This document shows positions 16,793 to 25,128 of a DNA stretch of 41,598 nt, one piece after another (position 1 is the stretch's first letter; each line of letters starts with the position of its first letter). Origin of the DNA: an uncultured Clostridia bacterium (GTDB lineage Bacteria > Bacillota > Clostridia > Christensenellales > UBA1242); assembly GCA_947626955.1 (NCBI GenBank), contig CANQUB010000008.1:1-41598 (forward strand), given 5' to 3'. Made by a program: the position numbers and the translations under genes. The notes under the pieces were generated by a model. That model saw only the letters and a list, made by a program, of their open reading frames with translations. It ran no database searches and had not been told where the DNA came from.

Positions 16793-17677
16793 TTAGTATT
16801 CCCTTCTAACTCGGTTTAGTTTAAACCAAAGCTTGTCGGCCTTGCGTTTTGGCTTTTTGGTGACAAGTTTTATTATTCGCTCTTTGTTTTGCATAACAGC
16901 GTCGTAGCCAGCCTTTACCATGGCGTCAATGTCGCCTAACTTGCTTGAAGAAAAGCTTTCAAGGTCGGGCTTTAGCACAAGGTCGGCATACTCTAAGGTG
17001 TTTTTTACATTGGCCTGCATTATAATTCCAAGCGAACTTTTTAAAACATCAATGAGCTTAAGTGAGTCGGTTCCCGAACCACGGGCACGGTTGACCTCAA
17101 TGGCCAAAACGGCGTTTGCCCCCATTTTTCGAACAACGTCGGCTGGAACCGTGCAGGTAAGCCCCCCGTCTACAAGGTGCATATCTTCATAGACAACCGG
17201 AGTGAACACTCCCGGAACAGCACAGCTGCCCGAGCTGGCCTTGGCAACGCTGCCGCTGGTTATGTTTACCTGCTTGCCCGAGCGAATGTCGACAGCCACA
17301 ATGGTCAGCGGAGTTTTTAGCTCCGAAAACAAGAGGTCTTTTCCAAAAATATTACGCATGGCCTCTTCGATGTTAGAGCTGTCCGAAGGCTTCCAAATAA
17401 GGTGGCTGTCTCGAATATCTTTAACACGCAGCTTTTTGAGCTCTTCGACCATCTTCTTGGGACTATACCCAGCCGCATAAAGCCCGCCCACCATAGAGCC
17501 AGCACTTGTGCCTGCCACATAGTCAGCCTCAATTCCAAGCTCTTCAAGAGCCATCAAGACACCTATGTGTCCAATTCCCCTAAGGCCGCCGCCACCAAAG
17601 GCTATACCCAGCTTTAGGTTTTTGTTTTTTATAACTTTCCCATTTTCGTCTAAGGTTTTTTTCTTAAAAAGTCCCAT
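16793..17677 (-). CDS. Patatin-like phospholipase (RssA-type)
   Basis: A 294-residue patatin-fold acyl hydrolase. The oxyanion loop GGGGLRGIGHIG (about residues 32-43), the nucleophile motif GTSAGS and the dyad aspartate in VDGGL are all present, so it should be active. There is no signal peptide; the basic ends suggest a cytoplasmic, membrane-associated enzyme. The ATG at 17677 (MGLFKKK) follows GAGGAT; a longer in-frame start lacks support. It is operonic with the downstream ComEC-type protein, which may hint at envelope or lipid turnover. Substrate unknown. Confidence 0.9.
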   Translation of the reverse strand: MGLFKKKTLDENGKVIKNKNLKLGIAFGGGGLRGIGHIGVLMALEELGIEADYVAGTSAGSMVGGLYAAGYSPKKMVEELKKLRVKDIRDSHLIWKPSDSSNIEEAMRNIFGKDLLFSELKTPLTIVAVDIRSGKQVNITSGSVAKASSGSCAVPGVFTPVVYEDMHLVDGGLTCTVPADVVRKMGANAVLAIEVNRARGSGTDSLKLIDVLKSSLGIIMQANVKNTLEYADLVLKPDLESFSSSKLGDIDAMVKAGYDAVMQNKERIIKLVTKKPKRKADKLWFKLNRVRREY

Positions 17678-17721
17678 ATTAATCCTCGATATAATTATAA
17701 CAACCGCAAAAAATTTGAGCA

Positions 17722-17752
17722 ACAAAAAAATGGCAATAGACTTGCCATTTTA
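17722..17752 (-). terminator. Terminator after the 217-residue gene
   Basis: Stem AAAATGGCAA/TTGCCATTTT (17727-17736 and 17742-17751) with a 5-nt loop. The leftward transcript then runs into TTTTTTTGTTG. The stop codon of the upstream gene touches the stem. Confidence 0.8.
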
Positions 17753-18403
17753 TTTTTTTAAGCATCCTCTAAGATCATCGAGAAGCTGGTAATATTTGTC
17801 ATTTACTGTCTTATGCTTTTTCTCATAGTCTCTAATTTTGTCTTCTAACAGTTTTTGCTGAAGCTTTGCCTTTGGGTCATACTTTAAATCATATTCCATT
17901 TTGGCTTTTACTTTTTTGGACTCTTCAACAAAGTCGCAGTCCACCCTTGCTATCATTTCTTCAAAGCTCTCAAAATATTTTTTATCTGAGGTAACTTTTT
18001 CTTTAAACCTGTCGCAAACATCAATCAGGCAATCCAAAAGCTCGGCTTGGCTACTTGCTGGGACAATGTCTTTGTTTGTGAGTTTAAATTTTTTGGCAAG
18101 GCTTAGCAATATTTGGTTCACCTTCTGGTTTTGTTCGCTTGCAAATTGAACCAACATACCTTCGTTTATATTGGTCACATCGCCATATTGGCTGAGGTAC
18201 TTGTTAGATTTGAGGTCATTGACAGTTTGCGAATAAAGATCATGGGTGTCCATGAATTTTTGGATGTATTTTACAATTATTTTGATGTATTTTCTAGTAA
18301 TGTCGATATCATTTTGCTCCAAAATGTTTGGGCTAAGTTTTGTTACGCAGACAATATCGTCTTTTAAATGAATATATTCGTCTTGAAGTTCTACAAATAA
18401 CAT
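17750..18403 (-). CDS. Unrecognised helical protein, 217 residues
   Basis: MLFVELQDEYIHLKDDIVCV begins a soluble, Lys/Glu/Asp-rich, mostly helical protein. The last 80 residues (EESKKVKAKMEYDL onward, ending KYYQLLDDLRGCLKK) look like a coiled coil. It has no signal peptide or membrane segment. The ATG follows AAGGAG closely and a terminator follows the stop. It is divergent from secA with about 125 bp between, but functional linkage is not evident. I do not recognise the family. Confidence 0.7.
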   Translation of the reverse strand: MLFVELQDEYIHLKDDIVCVTKLSPNILEQNDIDITRKYIKIIVKYIQKFMDTHDLYSQTVNDLKSNKYLSQYGDVTNINEGMLVQFASEQNQKVNQILLSLAKKFKLTNKDIVPASSQAELLDCLIDVCDRFKEKVTSDKKYFESFEEMIARVDCDFVEESKKVKAKMEYDLKYDPKAKLQQKLLEDKIRDYEKKHKTVNDKYYQLLDDLRGCLKK

Positions 18404-18475
18404 ATTTTTTCTCCTTTGCTACTATACAACATTTTTGCCGTTAAGTCAAGTGGGTAAAATTTTGTATGCTATCTA

Positions 18476-18504
18476 TTGAAAAAATTATAAATATATGGTA
18501 TACT
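18476..18504 (+). promoter_or_regulatory. secA-like gene promoter
   Basis: TTGAAA (18476-18481), 17 bp, TATACT (18499-18504) with an extended -10 TGG directly before it; about 26 nt before the ATG. Confidence 0.75.
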
Positions 18505-18529
18505 TTATGTAATAATGGAGGTGGAAAAT

Positions 18530-21493
18530 ATGGCAAACAGACAAAACAGCATAGATTCTAAGCAAATCTCCAACGAGATGGCTGATTTTGTTAAGGCCAA
18601 CTATTCATCACGTGCCGAAGCTCGTGAAGTGATTAGCCTTGCAAACGAGATCATGGACCTCGCAAACAGCCAAGAATATCTAAGTCTTACCGACGAACAG
18701 ATAAAAGCCCGTTCTGCCTCACTAAAAGAGCGAATCCAAAATGGTGCAAAGCCTGGCGAAATTGAGGCCGAGGCCTTTGCCCTTGTAATAACTGCCACCG
18801 ACAGGGTTCTTCATAAAAGGCAGTTTGCCACCCAAATTTTGGGCGGGCTGTCCATTCAAAGTGGGCATATTGCCGAAATGGGTACTGGCGAAGGCAAAAC
18901 CCTTGCCTCGCTTATGCCAATCTATTTGCAGGCTCTGTCCGGCCAGGTGCACATTGCCACCTCTCGAGAAGAGCTTGCCATTCGTGACTGCCTTGGAATA
19001 GACGAAAACGGCCAAAGGCAGGCCTGTGCTGCCGACGTTTTGAGATACCTCGGGCTAAATGTTGGAATAACTCTTAGCGACACCGAGTTTGAAAACCTTC
19101 AATCTGAATCGCAAGATGCAATTAACTTTGACAACAACTTTGACGCCAAGGTTGCCGCCTACCAAGCCGACGTGGTTTATGGCACAACCTCAGAGTTTGC
19201 CTTTGACTACCTTAAAAACAACATGGCCAAGAGCAAGGATGCTCAAATTGCTATCCCACCCCGCTCGACCATGCTTCTAGACGAGGCCGACTTCACACTT
19301 ATCGACGGGCAAAGCAATCCATTTGTAATCAGCCCAGCTTACACTCACGACACCCGAAACCCTGTGGTTTTGCGTGGACTTACCACAATAAAGACCTTGA
19401 GAGAAGAGAGAGACAAGGTAAAAGAGGCCATGCTCAAAGCCAATGCCACAAGCAAAGAGATTGCCGAGGCTCAAAGCCAGTTCTATAGCATTGACCCCGC
19501 CACCCTTGAGCTTTCGTTTGGGCCAAAGGGTCACGAGTTTTTGCTCTCGGTCTATGGCTCTGAAGACAAAATTAAAGCCAACACCCAGTTTTTGAATGAC
19601 CTTGTGCGTGAAGACATGGTGGTAGACAGCACCAGAAGAGCTGACCAGTTCGCTGTAAGGCTTAAAACCATTGTTGAAGAACTTAGAAATCAATATCTCA
19701 GCTCGGGCAAGAGCGAGAGCGAGGTGGACGACCTTATAGACAACATAATTGAAATAAACCCTGACACTGGAGTGTCGCTTGGGCCAGTTGGGGACCGCAT
19801 CGCCTCCGACTTTTATGGTTCAAGTTCAATTGACCCTTCGCTTAGCCTTGAAGACATCGACTTTGACCCAACCTACGACTTTGTCAACGACCAAATGATT
19901 CAAGAGTACCACTTTATACAAAACGCCCTGATCGCCAACTTCATGTTTGAAGAGGGCAAACAATATATTGTTGAGGACGGCAAGATTGTCGTCATCGACA
20001 GCACGGGAACAAAGCAGCCTTCTCACCGCTTCTCAAACGGCCTTCACCAGGCACTCGAGGCCAAGCACGGGCTTGAACTGTCGCCTGAGAGTGACGCCGT
20101 TGCAAAGATAACCGTGCCCGCATTCTTAAATCTTTATCGTGGTTTTTCGGGAATGACTGGAACAGCCTTCGACGCAAGCAAGGAATTTGCCTCGGTCTAT
20201 GATATAGACATCAACCGCATACCAAGACTTAAAGGCTCAACCCGTAAAGATGTGTTCAAAACCTTTGAAACCAAGCAGGAAAAGCTTAACGCCATACTTG
20301 ACTACGTTCTAGCCTGCCAAAAGACAGGGCAACCTGTACTTCTTGGCACCACCAGCGTTGAAGAAAGCCGTGAGTTCGACAGACTCTTGGCTGCAAACAA
20401 CATCCCTCACGAAGTCTTAAACGCCGAAAAAGACAACGCCTCTCGAGAAAAGGCCATCATTGCCAAGGCCGGTAAAAAGGGTGCTGTCACCATTGCCACT
20501 GCCATGGCCGGCCGTGGAACCGATATCTCGCTTGGCGGCGGAGACAAAGCCGAAAAGGCTGAGCTTGAACAAAAAGGCGGGCTCATGGTTATTCTAACCC
20601 AGCTTTCAGCCTCCGAGCGAACAGCCGAACAACTTAGGGGTCGTGCAGGAAGATTTGGAGACGTTGGAACAACTATAACCTGCGCCAGCCTTGAAGACGA
20701 AGTGGTAATAACCTATTGCAAGCAAAACAACATTGAGCTTGAGGGCGTTGGGCCAAAGAAGATGCAAAGGATCATCCAAAGGGCTCAGCACGCCGCCGAA
20801 GTCTACGATAAAAAAGGCCGTGAAAACGCCATTAAAGTAGACAAGGCCTACATTGACCAAATGAACATTATCTATGGCATACGCCAAGACATATTGGATG
20901 GCAACTATTTTAGAAAAAAGGTCGGCGACAACTATGTTCCAGACTACACCATTATTGACGAGTGGGTGGCCGATTATATGTCTAGCAGGATTGCTACGGC
21001 CATTGATAGCAACACCGCTCAGGGCGATATCGACATGGTAAAGCTTACTAACGACCTCAAACTTGCTCGAGTTTTGCCTGCATCGGCCAGCCTTGAAGAG
21101 TTCACCGACCAAAAAGGACAAAACACTGTCACCAAGCAAGAGCTGCAAAAGGCCATCTTGAATATGGGCTACGAAAACTACGACCAAAAAAAGGAAGAAC
21201 AGTTAAAGAGCGGTACTTTTGAAGACAAACTTCAAAGGATGATGATAAACTCCATCGACAAGGCTTGGACCGACCATATCTATGGCATGGAGCAAATAAA
21301 GAGCCAGCTCTTCACTCGCACCTTCGGTTCGCAAAACTTTGAAGACGATTACCGCAAGATATGCTACACCGAATTCAACCAAAACGTGGTTGACCGCATT
21401 ATGGAAGAGACCAGCTATGAACTTTTGAAGCCTACCCCTGCCCCTGCTCGCAGGATCACCCTAAAAAGATCGACCGAAAGAAAGGACCTATAG
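18530..21493 (+). CDS. secA: Divergent SecA-type preprotein translocase ATPase
   Basis: A 987-residue DEAD-motor ATPase that would push proteins through SecYEG. Visible are Walker A in EMGTGEGKTLAS, Walker B LLDEADFTLID, FSGMTGTAFDASKEF, ATAMAGRGTDISLGGG and QLRGRAGRFGD. Several signatures deviate from housekeeping SecA: DEAD for DEVDS, LMVILTQLSASERT for the usual VIGTERHESRR, an insert of roughly 150 residues around 255-430, and no C-terminal zinc motif. The length exceeds the usual 800-850. The start at 18530 follows GGAGGTGG. It may be an accessory SecA2-like motor or the only SecA of a divergent lineage. Confidence 0.85.
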   Translation: MANRQNSIDSKQISNEMADFVKANYSSRAEAREVISLANEIMDLANSQEYLSLTDEQIKARSASLKERIQNGAKPGEIEAEAFALVITATDRVLHKRQFATQILGGLSIQSGHIAEMGTGEGKTLASLMPIYLQALSGQVHIATSREELAIRDCLGIDENGQRQACAADVLRYLGLNVGITLSDTEFENLQSESQDAINFDNNFDAKVAAYQADVVYGTTSEFAFDYLKNNMAKSKDAQIAIPPRSTMLLDEADFTLIDGQSNPFVISPAYTHDTRNPVVLRGLTTIKTLREERDKVKEAMLKANATSKEIAEAQSQFYSIDPATLELSFGPKGHEFLLSVYGSEDKIKANTQFLNDLVREDMVVDSTRRADQFAVRLKTIVEELRNQYLSSGKSESEVDDLIDNIIEINPDTGVSLGPVGDRIASDFYGSSSIDPSLSLEDIDFDPTYDFVNDQMIQEYHFIQNALIANFMFEEGKQYIVEDGKIVVIDSTGTKQPSHRFSNGLHQALEAKHGLELSPESDAVAKITVPAFLNLYRGFSGMTGTAFDASKEFASVYDIDINRIPRLKGSTRKDVFKTFETKQEKLNAILDYVLACQKTGQPVLLGTTSVEESREFDRLLAANNIPHEVLNAEKDNASREKAIIAKAGKKGAVTIATAMAGRGTDISLGGGDKAEKAELEQKGGLMVILTQLSASERTAEQLRGRAGRFGDVGTTITCASLEDEVVITYCKQNNIELEGVGPKKMQRIIQRAQHAAEVYDKKGRENAIKVDKAYIDQMNIIYGIRQDILDGNYFRKKVGDNYVPDYTIIDEWVADYMSSRIATAIDSNTAQGDIDMVKLTNDLKLARVLPASASLEEFTDQKGQNTVTKQELQKAILNMGYENYDQKKEEQLKSGTFEDKLQRMMINSIDKAWTDHIYGMEQIKSQLFTRTFGSQNFEDDYRKICYTEFNQNVVDRIMEETSYELLKPTPAPARRITLKRSTERKDL

Positions 21494-21509
21494 AAATTAA
21501 AGTTATGTT

Positions 21510-21546
21510 AAAAAAATTAAGTGCCGTTTGGCACTTAATTTTTTTA
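21510..21546. terminator. Bidirectional terminator between secA and the convergent SDR gene
   Basis: AATTAAGTGCC, loop GTTT, GGCACTTAATT (GTGCC 21521-21525, GGCAC 21530-21534), with A-run and T-run flanks. Confidence 0.88.
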
Positions 21547-22560
21547 TTCCCCTTTCATCTCAACTATGTTTTGGGCTTTCCCATCCAGTATCTGTTTGCA
21601 GAGCACCACCGACTGGCCAATGGCCTTTTCAATGTCGTCATCCTCAACCCCAAGTGGCAGACAGCCCTCTTCCTTTTCTATATAAGTCTGGCTGGCCTGA
21701 ACGCGAGCAAACTTCACCATATTCAGTCCGCCCTCAATGCCGTTTTTCTTTTGCTTGTTTCGTATTGCCACGCAGCCGAGCTTAAACATCCATGTGGGAA
21801 TAGTTACAACCTTCTTTCCCTCGCAGCCCATATATTTATGGACAATGGTCAAAAACTCCTTCCACGAGAGGTTGTACCAGCCGATTGGGTAGCAGTTGCC
21901 GCCCTTGTTTTTCTCCATTGCCCCGGCAATGGCCTGCCCCACCTGCCTGGTGGTGACCATGGTTGTTCCACCCTTTGGCCACATGGTCGACTTTTTCATC
22001 TTTGCTATCATCTCTACTAAAAACACCCAGACCGGTTTACGCCCTGGCTGCGTGCCAAAGATGTATGGCAATTCTAGTACGGCCACGTCAAAATTGTCAT
22101 CGGCAAAACTTAATGCTATCTTTTCTTGGTCAATGCGGCTGCGGATGTATGGGTGGTATTTAGCAAGCTCCAGCTTTGGCCATTTCTTGGCAAAGTAGGA
22201 AAAATACGAGCCTAAGATGACAGCATGTTTTACTCCGCACTCCTTGGCAAGCCTTAGTAGCCTTTCAAGCGGATCGTTGTTATATTTTTTGAACATCTCA
22301 TAAACAGGTGGTTTACCCTCCACCCTTTCGTCTATGCCGGCAGCAAAGACAAAGCCCTCGCAGCCCTGCATATAGTTTTTCAGTTGCTGGTCGCTGAGCT
22401 CAAGGTAGTTGCCAAACTCCAGTTTCATTTCTTTTGGCAGGTCGGCTCCCTCGGGCAAAGGTGGAAGAGCAATGCTTTTAACCTCATGTCCACGATTAAT
22501 CAGCTCCTTTGCACCCATGCTACCAAGCAGGCCGGTTCCGCCTATCATAAAAATTTTCAT
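21544..22560 (-). CDS. NAD-dependent epimerase/dehydratase-family (extended SDR) protein
   Basis: A 338-residue Rossmann protein. The nucleotide motif GGTGLLG is at residues 7-13, and VFAAGIDERV and HAVILGSYFSYF mark beta strands 4 and 5. The place of the catalytic YxxxK reads YIRSR, a Lys-to-Arg change that may weaken redox activity. The C-terminal substrate domain (GNCYPIGWYNLSWKEFLTIV) is intact. The ATG follows AGGAGAAG. It diverges from a second SDR gene. Substrate cannot be inferred. Confidence 0.8.
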   Translation of the reverse strand: MKIFMIGGTGLLGSMGAKELINRGHEVKSIALPPLPEGADLPKEMKLEFGNYLELSDQQLKNYMQGCEGFVFAAGIDERVEGKPPVYEMFKKYNNDPLERLLRLAKECGVKHAVILGSYFSYFAKKWPKLELAKYHPYIRSRIDQEKIALSFADDNFDVAVLELPYIFGTQPGRKPVWVFLVEMIAKMKKSTMWPKGGTTMVTTRQVGQAIAGAMEKNKGGNCYPIGWYNLSWKEFLTIVHKYMGCEGKKVVTIPTWMFKLGCVAIRNKQKKNGIEGGLNMVKFARVQASQTYIEKEEGCLPLGVEDDDIEKAIGQSVVLCKQILDGKAQNIVEMKGE

Positions 22561-22722
22561 AATCTTCTCCTATGGCTATTTTAACACCAAGAGCCAAAAA
22601 TGCAAAACAAATGCCAAAAATTAGACAAATTTGTCAAAATAACTTTATAATATTCATATTTTACTGGCCAAATGTTTGGTAAAAGTTGCTTTTTGTGTTA
22701 AACTAACAAAAGGTATTAAATT

Positions 22723-24288
22723 ATGATTGTTTCACTAACTGGCGTAACTGGGAACATGGGCTATGAAGCTATAAAAGAGGTTTTGACCCTAAATAGCGTT
22801 GAAAAAGTCAAGGCTCTGGTTTTCCCTACCGACAAAAGAGTTAAAAAGATTAGAATGCTGGGCTCCAGGGTGGAGATTATCCTCGGCAGCCTTGCCGACA
22901 TGGATGTTTGCGAAAATTTGGTCAAGGACGCTGACTATGTGGTAAACATGGCGGCGGTCATCCCACCAATGAGCGACCAATATCCTAGCCGCGCCGTGGC
23001 CTGCAATGAAGTGGGGGTCAAAAACCTTATTGCCGCCATTGAAAGACAGAGCGTGCAGCCAAGGTTCATACACATCTCGACGGTGGCTCTATACGGCAAC
23101 CGCACCCATGTTCACCCATGGGCTAGGATTGGTGACCCGCTGCTCATCTCCCCTTTCGACATCTACACCATAACCAAGATGCGTGGGGAGTTCGCCGTGC
23201 TTGAAAGCAATATCGACCGCTTTGTGGTGCTGAGGCAAACGGCCTGCCTGTATGACGGGCTCATTTTCTCCAACCTCAGCGACGGGCTGCTCTTTCATAC
23301 CTGCTTTAACTCCCCACTCGAGTGGATAACCGTGCACGACAGCGGCGTGTTGATTAAAAACATCATTGAAAGGGACAGCACCCTAGCTGACCTTGACGAC
23401 AAGTTTTGGAGAAAATGTTTCAACATCGGCGGCGGAGACAAAAACCGCATAACCGGCTACGACACCTTCAACGAGGGCTTAAAGCTGGTTGGAGGCAAAA
23501 CCAAAGACCTGTTCGAGCCAAGCTTTAATGCCATTCGCAACTTTCACGGCGTGTGGTTCTACGATGGGCAAGAACTTGAAGAGTTATTCCACTACCAAAG
23601 TGAGACGGTGGAAGAATATTGGAAGCAGCTATTTAAAAAATATCGTGTTATGAAAATTGCCCGCATCTTCCCTAAAAAACTTATCAAAAAAATAGCCATA
23701 ATGCGGCTATTTAAGGATCCAAATTCGGTTAGGTATTGGTACAATAATAATGACGAAGCCCGACTTTTGGCCTATTTTGGTGGAAAAAGTAACTACGAAA
23801 GGCTGATGCAAATTGGCTGGGATTATTTTCCACTCCTGGTTGAAAACAAGGACCAAAACGGCAATTTTATAGACTTTGCAGCACTGAAAGACCCAAAAAA
23901 TGCTTCGCTCACTCCGCACTTTTACGACGAGAGCAAGCCAATCGACATCGAGGCTCTACGCTCGGTGGCGAGGGCACATGGCGGCCGCCTGCTCTCAAAG
24001 AAGTTTGTATCGCTCTATGACAAGCTAAAATGGCAAAATAGCGACGGCGACACCTTTATAGCAAGGCCATATACTGTGCTATTTGGAGGGCATTGGTTCA
24101 ACCCGTCCTACAAGAATAATGTTTGGGATTTTGACCGCCTAGCCAAGGTCGACAAGGTCTACGCCAGCCTTTGGTATGACAGCCACAGCCCCGAAGAAAA
24201 CCATTTCTATTCCTGCGACACCAACTTTAATGCCTGTGTAGCTATAGTTCCGCATCGCTTGCGATGCGGCCCTAGTCTCCGCACATAA
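22723..24288 (+). CDS. NAD-dependent epimerase-family protein, 3' end replaced by inserted repeat sequence
   Basis: 521 residues as read. Residues 1-310 are an extended SDR with GVTGNMG (7-13), NMAAVIPP, and an intact YTITK catalytic motif. Residues about 310-510 form an extra domain I do not recognise. The native sequence appears to end at NFNACVA (to 24243). The last 14 residues (IVPHRLRCGPSLRT) are translated from the terminal hairpin of a repeat block. The ATG follows AAAGG. Function may survive, because only the extreme C-terminus is changed. Confidence 0.75.
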   Translation: MIVSLTGVTGNMGYEAIKEVLTLNSVEKVKALVFPTDKRVKKIRMLGSRVEIILGSLADMDVCENLVKDADYVVNMAAVIPPMSDQYPSRAVACNEVGVKNLIAAIERQSVQPRFIHISTVALYGNRTHVHPWARIGDPLLISPFDIYTITKMRGEFAVLESNIDRFVVLRQTACLYDGLIFSNLSDGLLFHTCFNSPLEWITVHDSGVLIKNIIERDSTLADLDDKFWRKCFNIGGGDKNRITGYDTFNEGLKLVGGKTKDLFEPSFNAIRNFHGVWFYDGQELEELFHYQSETVEEYWKQLFKKYRVMKIARIFPKKLIKKIAIMRLFKDPNSVRYWYNNNDEARLLAYFGGKSNYERLMQIGWDYFPLLVENKDQNGNFIDFAALKDPKNASLTPHFYDESKPIDIEALRSVARAHGGRLLSKKFVSLYDKLKWQNSDGDTFIARPYTVLFGGHWFNPSYKNNVWDFDRLAKVDKVYASLWYDSHSPEENHFYSCDTNFNACVAIVPHRLRCGPSLRT

Positions 24289-24333
24289 GGCGAATATAGT
24301 GCCCAGTGCGTCGAAAGAAGAACGTCTGTGACC

Positions 24334-24438
24334 TCGTCGAAGCTCAAGCTCAATTGTCAGCAAGTTTCTTACGGAACTTGCCGCCTGCAATCCCTTGGCT
24401 TCTCCTCTCCCCACCAAGCTACGCTTGTCGGGGGTCCC
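24334..24438. repeat. Direct repeat unit A
   Basis: Begins TCGTCGAAGCTCAAG, then variable sequence, then CTTGCC, and ends in a 35-bp block (24399-24433) identical to unit B that contains the hairpin CAAGC-TAC-GCTTG inside CCCC/GGGG. Confidence 0.75.
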
Positions 24439-24491
24439 TGAAAAGATTAGCCAGCAACCCTCTTTCTTAGCCCTTGTCACCATCTTCACCT

Positions 24492-24861
24492 TATCTGCTG
24501 CTTTACAAGCATGAAATTGTGATCAGTTGACATCGTAAAATAGGCATCGCTGTTGGCGAGATTGCAGTTTCGCCCCCGTTTGGTGAGCAAGCTCACCACC
24601 TTCTTCGTCGAAGTTCGAGTGCCGTTTAAAAGCAATCATGCTACGCAGGCTTGCCTTTGCTAACCCTCGAACTTCTCCTCTCCCCACCAAGCTACGCTTG
24701 TCGGGGACCCCTTTATGTCGGGGGAGACTTGAGAAGATGAGATTGTTGCCATTCGTGGCTCCCCCTAGACGGAGGGAGCTGGTCGGAGACCTGAGGGGGT
24801 GAAAAGTATCCGCTTTCACGATGTAAGCCAACAATTATTTAGCCTTGTAAAGTAGCAGATA
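24492..24861. repeat. MITE-like segment with inverted terminal repeats
   Basis: TATCTGCTGCTTTACAAG (24492-24509) and its inverse (24844-24861) pair at 17 of 18 positions. The homology extends inward through AATTGT and ACATCGT/ACGATGT to about 45 bp. It encloses repeat unit B and a GC-rich hairpin (GCTCCC/GGGAGC, 24758-24779). No protein is encoded. Confidence 0.65.
24605..24711. repeat. Direct repeat unit B
   Basis: Begins TCGTCGAAGTTCGAG and ends in the same 35-bp block as unit A (24672-24706), 273 bp downstream of it in the same orientation. Confidence 0.75.
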
Positions 24862-24875
24862 GTGCGAAATTTAAA

Positions 24876-24946
24876 AATAAAACCCCCGAAATAGGTTCTC
24901 CGCAACACTATTGCTGTGCGGAAGGTTCTACTTCGGGGGTTTTATT
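24876..24946. terminator. Large hairpin, likely terminator of the ribosomal cluster
   Basis: AATAAAACCCCCGAA (24876-24890) pairs perfectly with TTCGGGGGTTTTATT (24932-24946), enclosing a second stem CCGCA/TGCGG. Read leftward from rplQ it ends in TTTTATTTTTAA. Imperfect inverted homology continues outward through GAAATTT to about 24861 and 24960. Confidence 0.75.
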
Positions 24947-25017
24947 CTAAATTTCACGCTAGGTGCGGCTATATGGGCCGCGAGGCAAGCCTCGCGGAAC
25001 TAAACGGCCTCGACGCC

Positions 25018-25116
25018 ATAATTCGTGCGTAGCACGAGTATCATTCGGCCAAAGGCCGAGTATAATTCAGCCGTAAGGCTGAGTATAATTCGCCCGCACA
25101 GCGAGCGAGTATAACT
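25018..25116. repeat. Hairpin array 2: four units, half-array without core
   Basis: Stems CGTGC/GCACG, CGGCC/GGCCG, CAGCC/GGCTG and CGCcCGC/GCGaGCG, with linkers GAGTATCATT and GAGTATAATT, all in the right-half orientation. Units 2 and 3 and their linkers are identical to array 1; units 1 and 4 have different stems. It ends about 13 bp from the rplQ stop codon. Confidence 0.85.
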
Positions 25117-25128
25117 AGTTTGAAAGCA

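Larger units (their letters stand above)
24245..25002. mobile_element. Composite repeat block bounded by covarying terminal hairpins
   Basis: The ends are inverted TAGTTCCGC / GCGGAACTA. Each terminus is a hairpin with the same frame, GTTCCGC-N5-TT-N5-GCGGCCC, but a different paired centre: ATCGC/GCGAT on the left (24248-24272) and, on the reverse strand, GAGGC/GCCTC on the right (24975-25000). Inside are two direct repeats, a MITE-like inverted-repeat segment and a large terminator hairpin. No transposase gene is present and no clear target duplication is visible, so mobility is inferred. Confidence 0.5.

Noticed and set aside
24139..24834. Two open frames on the reverse strand across the repeat block (116 and 103 codons)
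   Set aside because: They follow DNA repeats, lack ribosome sites, and their shared peptide core comes from the 35-bp direct repeat.
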